The position numbers and the translations under genes were made by a program. Below the pieces are notes generated by a model. That model was not told the DNA's origin. It ran no database searches and was given only the letters and a program-made list of their open reading frames with translations. From Anaerolineae bacterium (GTDB lineage Bacteria > Chloroflexota > Anaerolineae > Aggregatilineales > Phototrophicaceae), in NCBI GenBank assembly GCA_012270545.1, contig JAAXID010000233.1:4535-37744 (forward strand): a stretch of DNA of 33,210 nt, read 5' to 3'. This document shows, piece after piece, positions 1 through 6,470 of the stretch. Position 1 is the first letter of the stretch; each line of letters opens with the position of its first letter.

Positions 1-516
1 GCGCTGATCAATCTCTTCCAGGCGGTCAAAGCGGTGGTTCGCATCGAATTCGCTCGGGTCTATCTGTACGATGACTCGGCTGTCAGCGCGTTGCCAACCT
101 GAGTTCGAATCAATCGCCTCAAGTGTTTGCAGCCAAATGCCCCGGTATTGCGGCGGCGCCACATAAAGGAAGTGATAGTGACGCGCTGGACCGCGAGCGA
201 TCAGGTCAAGGGCGCTGCGCCGCGTCACCTGCGCTTTTGGCTTGAAGCCCGTATGGGCCAGATTCTGATGTATCGTTTTAACCGCCCGTTGATCGAGATC
301 GTTGAAATGCGCGAATGCTGCACCGCGGCTCAAGGCTTCAATGCCCACGCTGCCCGTTCCCGCGAAGAGATCGAGGAAGTTCACACCGCGAATATCGCTG
401 CCGATGATGTTGAAAAGCGCCTCTTTGACGCGGTCCATGATCGGACGCGTCGAGTTGCCGGGCACCGGCTTCAGCTTCATGCCGCGCGCTGTGCCGGCGA
501 TGACGCGCAGGGACAC
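1..516 (-). CDS. rsmD: 16S rRNA (guanine-N2-)-methyltransferase RsmD, 3' end outside window
   Basis: The product would methylate N2 of a guanine in the 30S head (G966 in E. coli numbering) using SAM. 172 residues are visible and the frame runs off the left edge. The N-terminus LRVIAGTARGMKL is the family signature, followed by RPIMDRVKEALFNI (residues 24-37) and the SAM-binding loop LDLFAGTGSVGIEALSRGA (48-66). I chose the GTG start at 516 because it places RVIAG at residue 4, as usual for the family. The catalytic motif, normally (D/N)PPF/Y, reads APPQY at residues 120-124, so the acidic or amide residue is missing. The gene lies 19 bases after the stop of the TPR gene upstream and probably shares its transcript. 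Family assignment is firm; activity on the usual base is less certain because of the altered motif. Confidence 0.88.
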   Translation of the reverse strand, partial: MSLRVIAGTARGMKLKPVPGNSTRPIMDRVKEALFNIIGSDIRGVNFLDLFAGTGSVGIEALSRGAAFAHFNDLDQRAVKTIHQNLAHTGFKPKAQVTRRSALDLIARGPARHYHFLYVAPPQYRGIWLQTLEAIDSNSGWQRADSRVIVQIDPSEFDANHRFDRLEEIDQR

Positions 517-535
517 GGCTAGACCGCTCGTTCAA

Positions 536-892
536 CTACACAGCGCCGCCAACATCCTCTATGCGCTGCTTCAGCATTCGGGTCAGCATCATATAGCGAT
601 CGTCAAAGTTTGTGTCGAGGTCGTTGGCGCCATGCTGACCTTCAGCGTGGGAAGCCAATTGCACAGCCGAAAGCGCCTGCTCAGTGACGGACAGCGCCTG
701 CTGAAAGGCACCGGCGGCCGCCGCCTTGTCGCCACTGGCTTTGTAGGCCAAACCCATCCCGTAGTGAGCGTCTACGCTATCCGGACTGGCGGCGATCACC
801 TCTTCGAATAGTCGAAGAGCGCCCTGGTTATCACCATCGCGGTGCATCCGCCATGCTCTGCCGATTTTCTCTGCCGAGGGTAAGTTGGACAT
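536..892 (-). CDS. Small TPR-repeat protein
   Basis: A protein of 118 residues. The segment AWRMHRDGDNQGALRLFEEV followed by the repeat starting near DAHYGMGLAYKASGDKAAAA has the W/L-G-Y-A-F-A-P pattern of two tetratricopeptide units, so it is probably a cytoplasmic protein-protein adaptor. The C-terminal third (residues 70-118) is helical and contains a DDRYMMLTRMLKQRIE segment. I chose the ATG at 892 because AAGGAG lies eight bases upstream; an upstream in-frame ATG at 961 lacks such a site. No signal peptide or membrane segment is visible. It is first in a likely two-gene unit with rsmD. No specific partner can be named. Confidence 0.75.
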   Translation of the reverse strand: MSNLPSAEKIGRAWRMHRDGDNQGALRLFEEVIAASPDSVDAHYGMGLAYKASGDKAAAAGAFQQALSVTEQALSAVQLASHAEGQHGANDLDTNFDDRYMMLTRMLKQRIEDVGGAV

Positions 893-1053
893 GTGTTCTC
901 CTTCCGGGGACCTATTCGAGCGAATCGTAACCGTCAACGGGCGACCATGCCGAACGGACAAGCCCTCCTATTTTACCGAATAATTAGCTGGCCGCTACCG
1001 CCTTGGGTTGAGCGTAGAGGAACCACAGCCTTAGGTTCACAGTCGAAAGCGTC

Positions 1054-1082
1054 TTGCTGACCATCTGGCCTGGTGATATGCT
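1054..1082 (+). promoter_or_regulatory. Putative sigma70-like promoter for the GNAT-AlaX-TPR gene run
   Basis: TTGCTG at 1054-1059 and TATGCT at 1077-1082 are separated by 17 bases. The predicted start of transcription is about 25 bases before the ATG of the first GNAT gene. Both boxes match 4 of 6 consensus positions, so support is moderate. No strong ribosome binding site follows. Confidence 0.4.
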
Positions 1083-1114
1083 TTGCCCTTGTACGAGACG
1101 CATGATGACGCGCT

Positions 1115-1579
1115 ATGCAGATTCGACTGGCGAAATCAGCGGACTTGCCGGCCGCAGCCCAACTCTGGTTCGATCGCATCACCTTGCTGCAGCAGGTCGA
1201 CCCGCATGTCAAGCTCTTGCCCGATGCCAGGGAAAAATGGTCTGATGTTGCCACAAGCTGGATAAAGGACGAGCAGGTAAGTTTCTTGGTCGGTGAAGAA
1301 AACGGGACGCTGGTCGGTTTCGCCGTCGTCGAGGTCGCGCCCGGAAAACCAGGCATGCATCCTCAATGGCGGGGCATCCTGCTTGAGATGGTTCTCGACT
1401 TGCATGAAACACATCGCGGCTTGAGCGATCAGCTGCTGAGTCGGGCCAAACGCTGGCTCGCGTCGGCGGGCGTGACGCAGCTTGAGGTTGATATGCCCGC
1501 GCGCTATCCGGTCGAAGCGGCCTTTTGGCGCGCGCAGGGGGCCGCTGCCTGTTCCGAGAGGCTAAGGCTGCCAATATGA
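1115..1579 (+). CDS. GNAT-family acetyltransferase-like protein with degenerate acetyl-CoA loop
   Basis: A 154-residue protein with GNAT topology. The N-terminal MQIRLAKSADLPAAAQLW is the usual beta1-alpha1 start, VSFLVGEENGTLVGFAVVEV (residues 55-74) is the beta2-beta3-beta4 hairpin, and the C-terminal half carries the acetyl-CoA helix and a final VEAAFWRAQGA. The pyrophosphate-binding loop, normally (R/Q)xxGx(G/A), reads THRGLS at residues 99-104, so both the leading R and the last G are changed. Loss or change of catalysis is therefore possible. Its stop overlaps the start of the second GNAT gene in an ATGA junction, which suggests translational coupling and perhaps a heterodimer. The substrate is unknown. 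Confidence 0.75.
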   Translation: MQIRLAKSADLPAAAQLWFDRITLLQQVDPHVKLLPDAREKWSDVATSWIKDEQVSFLVGEENGTLVGFAVVEVAPGKPGMHPQWRGILLEMVLDLHETHRGLSDQLLSRAKRWLASAGVTQLEVDMPARYPVEAAFWRAQGAAACSERLRLPI

Positions 1580-2055
1580 TTCGGCTGGCGGAAGCGGTCG
1601 ATGCCGAGCGCATCGGAGAACTGTGGGCGGAAATGGTTACATACCACGCCACATTGGATCCGCAGACCTTTCGCCCGGCGGCGAGCGGCGCTGAATTGTA
1701 TGCGCGCAGCATCCTGGACCGCCTCAGGGATACGGACGCGCGTGTGCTGGTGGTCGAGTTGGATGGCGCGGTCGTCGGCTACGTCAATGGGGTCATCGCG
1801 GACATCACCACCGAAATGTTTATGCCGTTGCGTTGTGGCCTATTGGCCGACATATACCTGCAAGCGGCTTATCGCCGGCGTGGCCTGGGCCGGCAATTGG
1901 TCGAGCGCTTGATGCTCTGGTTTCGCTCGCGGGGCTTACGTCATTTTGAATGGCAGGTCAGCGCCGGAAACCGGGAGGCTTTATCGTTCTGGAAGGCGAT
2001 TGGGGGCGAAACCACGATGTTGCGGATGCGCGCGTCCATCCCGGAGGTGGATTGA
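1576..2055 (+). CDS. GNAT-family N-acetyltransferase
   Basis: A 159-residue GNAT protein. It starts MIRLAEAVDAERIGELWAEM, has the central hairpin ARVLVVELDGAVVGYVNGVI (residues 56-75), the strand before the loop (LADIYLQAAY) and a canonical acetyl-CoA loop RRRGLG at residues 100-105. The C-terminal NREALSFWKAIGG is the common last motif of the family. I chose the ATG at 1576 because it overlaps the upstream stop by four bases; an upstream in-frame ATG would run far into the previous gene. The stop shares one base with the alaX start (TGATG), so the three genes are almost surely co-translated. The acetyl acceptor is unknown; the alaX neighbour makes a tRNA or amino-acid substrate conceivable, but this is only inference. 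Confidence 0.85.
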   Translation: MIRLAEAVDAERIGELWAEMVTYHATLDPQTFRPAASGAELYARSILDRLRDTDARVLVVELDGAVVGYVNGVIADITTEMFMPLRCGLLADIYLQAAYRRRGLGRQLVERLMLWFRSRGLRHFEWQVSAGNREALSFWKAIGGETTMLRMRASIPEVD

Positions 2056-2762
2056 TGACGGAATTGCTATATTTGAGAGACAGCTATCTTAGTGAGTTCG
2101 AGGCGGAGGTCGTCGGGCAGGACGTCGATCAGAACAGCGTGCTGCTTGACCGTTCTGCCTTTTATCCTGGTGGCGGCGGACAACTTCCGGACCAGGGCGC
2201 CCTATGGAATGGCGAGACGCAATATTGTGTCACCAAGGTGAAACGCGGGAACGCCCATATTTTGAATGGCGATTTGCCACCTGTCGGCTGCCAGATTCGG
2301 GGCGAGATTGATTGGGATCGGCGCTATAAGATCATGCGGACGCATACGGCGATGCACATCCTTTGCGGCGTGATCTGGCGCGATTATCAGGCCAGCGTCA
2401 CCGGCGGCAATATGGATGTCCTCAGTGGCCGGATGGATTTCGAATTCGAACGGCTGGCGCCTGAGGTCATCGCCGAGATTGAAAGGAAGATCAACTTCGA
2501 AGTTGAAGCGGCGCGCGCCGTCAAGATTGAGATTCTCCCCCGAGAAACCGCCTTCCAGATCCCAGATCTGATTCGCACGAAAATCAATCTATTGCCCGAG
2601 AGCATTCGTGAAGTGCGGACGGTGGAGATCGTAGGCCTGGACCTGCAAGCCGATGGCGGCACGCATGTGGCCAATACGCGCGAAGTCGGCAGGATTAAGA
2701 TTGCCAAGTACAAGAGCAAAGGCGGCATCAATAAAAGGCTCTACGTGGAGCTCGAGACTTGA
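2055..2762 (+). CDS. alaX: AlaX-type alanyl-tRNA editing protein
   Basis: A 235-residue protein related to the editing domain of AlaRS, which hydrolyses mischarged Ser- or Gly-tRNA(Ala) in trans. Family marks are DRSAFYPGGGGQLPDQG (residues 32-48), the zinc motif HTAMH (H97, H101) and DLQADGGTHVANT (196-208). In the last motif the usual Cys of CxxxH is replaced by Asp (D200-GGT-H204), so the metal site would be His/His/Asp/His or incomplete. The length fits the AlaX-M class, which has the glycine-rich N-terminal domain. GGAGGTG lies just upstream of the ATG. It overlaps its neighbours by one base at each end. Recognition is secure; the exact substrate (Ser or Gly on tRNA-Ala) cannot be read from sequence. 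Confidence 0.88.
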   Translation: MTELLYLRDSYLSEFEAEVVGQDVDQNSVLLDRSAFYPGGGGQLPDQGALWNGETQYCVTKVKRGNAHILNGDLPPVGCQIRGEIDWDRRYKIMRTHTAMHILCGVIWRDYQASVTGGNMDVLSGRMDFEFERLAPEVIAEIERKINFEVEAARAVKIEILPRETAFQIPDLIRTKINLLPESIREVRTVEIVGLDLQADGGTHVANTREVGRIKIAKYKSKGGINKRLYVELET

Positions 2763-3466
2763 TGCGCTATTTGCATCCGGTACAGGCGCACGAGCGATTC
2801 CTGGCCAGTGGCAGCTACCGCTTTTCCAAGAATGGCGCGACGCTGGCAAAAGCTGAGTCCTGGACGATGCACCTGCATCAGGACGGGGAGAAATTTGTCC
2901 GCGTCGATGTAGACGCCCGGCGGGAGGAAGGCAAGTCGATTCTTGCCGAAGCGCTGCTGACCAGCGGCAACTGCTTGGTTCGTTTCGACATCCGATACGA
3001 AAACGACCGCTTCGAAGGCGGGATAAAGTATCTGCGGGCGACGTACCAACTGGCGGGCGAGCGGCTGCAGATTGGCTACAACATGAACGGCGGCGAGCGC
3101 AAGTACAGCGAGGTTGAGTTGCCGGCTGACGCCTTAATTGATATACCCCTACTGGTTTTTCGTGGCGGCGCGATAAAGGCGATGGCAGAGCGGACCGTCG
3201 GCGGCATGCCGGTCTACGTACCCACCTTTGAACACGGGCAGCTTTTTCCCGGTGTGCTGCAAAACATCGTTTCGCCAGTTGAGTACCTGGGCGAAGATTC
3301 GGTGTTGCTGGGCAGGCGCCTAATCCCGGCCTCTCGTTACCGCTACCGAGACAAGGCTGCATCATACTGGATAGACCAGCATGACCTGATTGTTAAGCGG
3401 CTGAACACCTTCAAGCAGCAGGAGATCGCGGTTGAAATCAGCAACTACGCCGCGCCGGCTTCGTAG
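2762..3466 (+). CDS. Conserved-looking hypothetical protein, beta-rich
   Basis: A 234-residue protein that I do not recognise. The ATG at 2762 overlaps the alaX stop (TGATG), so it belongs to the same transcript. It has no signal peptide and no membrane segment. The pattern of alternating hydrophobic and charged residues, such as SWTMHLHQDGEKFVRVDVDA near residue 35 and FDIRYENDRFEGGIKYLRAT near 75, suggests two antiparallel beta sheets, vaguely like the lipoprotein-carrier or DUF3108-type folds. This resemblance is weak and is not a family assignment. Base composition matches its neighbours. Confidence 0.65.
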   Translation: MRYLHPVQAHERFLASGSYRFSKNGATLAKAESWTMHLHQDGEKFVRVDVDARREEGKSILAEALLTSGNCLVRFDIRYENDRFEGGIKYLRATYQLAGERLQIGYNMNGGERKYSEVELPADALIDIPLLVFRGGAIKAMAERTVGGMPVYVPTFEHGQLFPGVLQNIVSPVEYLGEDSVLLGRRLIPASRYRYRDKAASYWIDQHDLIVKRLNTFKQQEIAVEISNYAAPAS

Positions 3467-3526
3467 CATGATGACGGCGGCTGCGGCTGGCTCAGTTGCA
3501 GGGAAAAGCGCCCAAAGCCCGAAGCG

Positions 3527-4516
3527 ATGATAAAGCGACTGCAGATATTCTTGGGTCCGCGCCGCTTCCGCGCCTTGGTAGCGCTCCTCGCTACGACTGG
3601 GCTCGCCAGCCCGGCCTTGAACGCATTTGGCCAGGGCTCGCAGGTGGCCACGGCCGCTCAGTCGATATTGCTAGTGGCGTTTCTGCTCGGGTCGTCATAT
3701 ATAGTTCTCGGGCGGCTGCCGCCAGAAGAACGGCTTAGATGGCTCGCCATCATCGTGCCCTCGGTTCTCGCCACTGTTATCGGCTCGCTGGTTCTGCCAC
3801 ATTTGACCGGTCTCTTCGTCGGAGCGGGCTTGGGCTGGATCGTCGCCGGCATCTTCATCTTCCGTGATGTGCGTGGTCCGCAGAACTATCGAACCGCGGT
3901 CAAAGCGATGCGAAAGGGCGACTACCAATCCGCAATCGCCAGCATGACGACCGAGATCAGAGAAAAGCCGACGCAGGCGGAACATTATCGCTTCCGCGCC
4001 GAGCTGCATCGCTTGGCTGGCGATCTCAAGTTGGCGCGGGCAGATTATCAGCGTATGGCAAAACTCGATGGGCAGTCAGCTGTGGCCTACAACGGCCTGG
4101 CTGAGGTCGAACTGCAGGCGCGCAAGCTAGCAGATGCCCGGCAGGCGGCTCTAAAGGCGCATGAGCTGGCGTCCGATGAATGGGTGGCGGCTTATAATCT
4201 GGGTATGATTGAGGAGAGATTGCGGCAAGACGACGCGGCACAGCGGCATCTCAACAGTGCGCTTGCATTGGACATACCCGATTCTCGACACCGGCTCTTG
4301 GCACAACTATACTTGTGGCGTATCTATCGGCGCCGGGCCGACATCGAATCGGCAGAGGACGCGCTGGATGCGCTCAAGCGAGAGAAAGCGGGCTTGGAAG
4401 AATGGCAAGTCATCATGAGCGCGGATGAAGCGCAGGCGCTGCGTGATGTCTTGAGCGACGACATTGAGGAGGCGCGCCGCCTGATTCTGGACGAAGAGGC
4501 GCATGTACCGCAGTAA
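3527..4516 (+). CDS. Membrane-anchored TPR protein (first of three)
   Basis: A 329-residue protein. About four hydrophobic segments lie in the first 115 residues (about 14-35, 45-64, 70-91 and 95-111), followed by a cytoplasmic-type TPR array from about residue 120 to 300. Repeats are visible at AMRKGDYQSAIASMTTEI, ELHRLAGDLKLARADYQRM, GLAEVELQARKLADARQAA and NLGMIEERLRQDDAAQRHL. The end is acidic (DDIEEARRLILDEE). It is the first of three adjacent genes with the same plan, probably old duplicates that have diverged. No ribosome binding site is strong here, but the gene follows the unknown gene by 60 bases and probably stays in the same transcript. Function is likely scaffolding of an unknown membrane complex. 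Confidence 0.78.
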   Translation: MIKRLQIFLGPRRFRALVALLATTGLASPALNAFGQGSQVATAAQSILLVAFLLGSSYIVLGRLPPEERLRWLAIIVPSVLATVIGSLVLPHLTGLFVGAGLGWIVAGIFIFRDVRGPQNYRTAVKAMRKGDYQSAIASMTTEIREKPTQAEHYRFRAELHRLAGDLKLARADYQRMAKLDGQSAVAYNGLAEVELQARKLADARQAALKAHELASDEWVAAYNLGMIEERLRQDDAAQRHLNSALALDIPDSRHRLLAQLYLWRIYRRRADIESAEDALDALKREKAGLEEWQVIMSADEAQALRDVLSDDIEEARRLILDEEAHVPQ

Positions 4517-4529
4517 CTGGAGAACTGAC

Positions 4530-5414
4530 ATGTCCCTGCGCCGCTTGATCGGTTGGATAGCGGTGCTCGTCTCGGTTGCGCTGGCGGCATTGGGATTCAT
4601 CGTCTTCGTCCTCGGTGTGCTGATCGAATTGGCGGATGGCATAACCGAGCCGCTCGATCCTTATATTTCTCCCGTGGCGCAGATGTCCCTCGCCGGTCTC
4701 TGTTTGTCGGCGAGCATGATCTTGCTCGGTTTCCTGCTGGTGGGTGTTCTGCTGGCGCGCCAGTCGCGTCAATATGGCGCTGGCTATGGCGAGGCTTATC
4801 GCCTGATGCAAAAGCTCAAGTTCCCGGAGGCGATTCAACTGCTGGAGCGGGTGCTCGCCGGTGGCAAGATCACGCCTGATTTGCTGATGCTGCTGACCAG
4901 CGCCTACGCTTACAACGGGCAATTGGCCAAGGCGCAAGAAACGGCCGATCGCGCCGTGCAGATGTTCCCTCGTGATGCCGGCGCATACATGACCCTGGCG
5001 AACGGTTACCGCATGCAGGCGAGTTATGGCGAAGCCGCCATCGCCCTGCAGACCGCCGCCCAACTATCGCCGGCGCAGCCGATAATCTGGGCGGAGCTGG
5101 GTTTCGTGCAGCAGTTGGCGGGCGAGCACGATTCAGCGATGGAGTCCTTCAAGCATGCCGCGCTCTATTCAATGCCCTCAATGTACGCCGTTCGCGTAAA
5201 CTACTACTTGTCGCGCCACTACTTGAAGCAGGGCGAGCGCGAGAATGCCCAGCGCGCGACTGAGCGCATGGTCGCCACCGAACACGGGCTGCAAGCTTGG
5301 AAGTCAACCTTGCGCGCTCTCGAAGGCACCGCCTACGGCAGCCTGCTCCATTACGAGATTGAAAAGATCGAAGAAGCGATCGCGGAGACTCACGGCAAGA
5401 GGAAGAACAGCTGA
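4530..5414 (+). CDS. Membrane-anchored TPR protein (second of three)
   Basis: A 294-residue protein with two hydrophobic segments (about residues 6-32 and 50-76) and then TPR-like repeats: AYRLMQKLKFPEAIQLLERV, SAYAYNGQLAKAQETADRAV, LANGYRMQASYGEAAIALQT and LGFVQQLAGEHDSAMESFKH. I chose the ATG at 4530 because GGAG is placed seven bases before it; a start nine codons upstream would overlap the previous gene without a binding site. The gene lies 13 bases after the first TPR gene and overlaps the third by one base. The same plan in all three suggests that they act together. No enzymatic domain is visible. Confidence 0.8.
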   Translation: MSLRRLIGWIAVLVSVALAALGFIVFVLGVLIELADGITEPLDPYISPVAQMSLAGLCLSASMILLGFLLVGVLLARQSRQYGAGYGEAYRLMQKLKFPEAIQLLERVLAGGKITPDLLMLLTSAYAYNGQLAKAQETADRAVQMFPRDAGAYMTLANGYRMQASYGEAAIALQTAAQLSPAQPIIWAELGFVQQLAGEHDSAMESFKHAALYSMPSMYAVRVNYYLSRHYLKQGERENAQRATERMVATEHGLQAWKSTLRALEGTAYGSLLHYEIEKIEEAIAETHGKRKNS

Positions 5415-6220
5415 TGATGGTCTGGCAGGTCGCGCGCCATCTGACGCGGCGGCTGCCTGAATGGGATGCCTCCGCCAAACTGTCGCTCGCGGTTGCCATC
5501 TTGCTGCTGTTTCTCCTGCTTGCGGTCGGTTTCTTGGGACCGGAGGCCTTGCAATTTCCGGCGCGAATAGGTGCGTTCGGCTTGCTTGTCACAATTCAAT
5601 TGCTTTTCCTCTGGGGCAATCGGCGCGATGCTTCGCCCTATCATCAGGCACAGCAGCGCTTCATCGCCGGGGATTATCCTGCTGCGCGCGCTCTGCTTGA
5701 AAGATTGCCGGGAAGCGGACGCGCATCGGTGGATGTGCTGGTCTTGCTCGGCAATACCTATCGCCATTTGGGACAATTCGACATGAGCCTGTCGGCGTTA
5801 AATCGTGCGCTTGCGATCAAGCCGCGTCACGACTTGGCGCTGTTCAGCATGGGGAAGCTCTATCTTGTGCAGGGCGAACCCGCCGCCGCCTGCGAATATT
5901 TCGAACGCGCCATCAATGCCGGCGCGCCGGACATCGTCAGATTTGAACTGGGACAGTCGCATCTTTTACTCGGTAATAATGATGAAGCTGCAAAGCACCT
6001 ACAGGCCGCTCGCTCGGCGTTGGCTGATGATCCCGCTCAGTTGCTCTTACTGCAGTACTACTTGCAGGAATTGCAAGCCGGCGGGTTCCCTGACAGCGGC
6101 CTCATACGCGAGAACCTTCCGTTCTGGCGGGGTGAGGCAGCAAAATACTCGGCCACGCCATACGGTCTACACCTGTCTGAAATTGTCGCAAAACTTGAGG
6201 CCGCGCTGGAGAATTCTTAA
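5414..6220 (+). CDS. Membrane-anchored TPR protein (third of three)
   Basis: A 268-residue protein with two hydrophobic segments (about 25-43 and 51-67), then TPR units such as AQQRFIAGDYPAARALLERL, LGNTYRHLGQFDMSLSALNR, MGKLYLVQGEPAAACEYFER and LGQSHLLLGNNDEAAKHLQA. The start ATG shares one base with the previous stop (TGATG); a second ATG follows directly. The protein ends before a short AT-rich gap, and I see no clear terminator hairpin before the ileS promoter. It closes the run of co-oriented genes that begins at 1115. Confidence 0.8.
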   Translation: MMVWQVARHLTRRLPEWDASAKLSLAVAILLLFLLLAVGFLGPEALQFPARIGAFGLLVTIQLLFLWGNRRDASPYHQAQQRFIAGDYPAARALLERLPGSGRASVDVLVLLGNTYRHLGQFDMSLSALNRALAIKPRHDLALFSMGKLYLVQGEPAAACEYFERAINAGAPDIVRFELGQSHLLLGNNDEAAKHLQAARSALADDPAQLLLLQYYLQELQAGGFPDSGLIRENLPFWRGEAAKYSATPYGLHLSEIVAKLEAALENS

Positions 6221-6270
6221 AAACTGGATTGCATTAAGGCATTGGCCTTTCCGCCCGCTTACTTAACCCT

Positions 6271-6298
6271 TTTACCTGATTCACATTTGCGTCATAAT
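6271..6298 (+). promoter_or_regulatory. Putative promoter of ileS
   Basis: TTTACC at 6271-6276 and CATAAT at 6293-6298 are separated by 16 bases. The second box matches TATAAT at 5 of 6 positions. Transcription would begin near 6305, which leaves an untranslated leader of about 165 bases before ileS. Confidence 0.45.
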
Positions 6299-6304
6299 CC
6301 CGTC

Positions 6305-6470
6305 GGATATGTGATCCGAACGGGATGCGTCGAATGAGGAGGTGCTAACGTGGTGTCGCATGAGGATGTGCACGCACCGCGGGTCATTGCTTGCTGATAC
6401 GAATCAGGCGCAACCGCGCAAGTCACGGCATCAGAGCGTTCGTATCAATTCAAGGGAGCAATGATAACTC
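6305..6470 (+). promoter_or_regulatory. Structured leader of ileS with mutually exclusive hairpins
   Basis: Visible pairings are CGTCGGAT with ATCCGAACG (6301-6321, one bulge), ATGCG 6325-6329 with CGCAT 6357-6361, CTGAT 6394-6398 with ATCAG 6403-6407 (loop ACGA), GCGC 6408-6411 with GCGC 6416-6419, and the longer stem TGATACGAA 6395-6403 with TTCGTATCA 6439-6447. The CTGAT hairpin and the nine-base stem share bases and cannot coexist, as in a riboswitch or attenuator. The ribosome site AAGGGAG (6452-6458) follows directly. CACCGCGGG at 6375-6383 vaguely recalls the T-box core, but the TGGN part is absent, so I do not call a T-box. Confidence 0.35.

Noticed and set aside
2589..3365. Open frame of 258 codons on the minus strand across alaX and the unknown gene
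   Set aside because: The product is Arg/Pro/Ser-rich shadow sequence without a fold, and the plus-strand genes overlap each other in the manner of a real operon.
6364..6386. T-box core in the ileS leader
   Set aside because: CACCGCGGG resembles part of the consensus, but the TGGN that pairs with the tRNA end is missing and no clear stem I with a specifier loop was found. Kept only as an open question in the leader finding.
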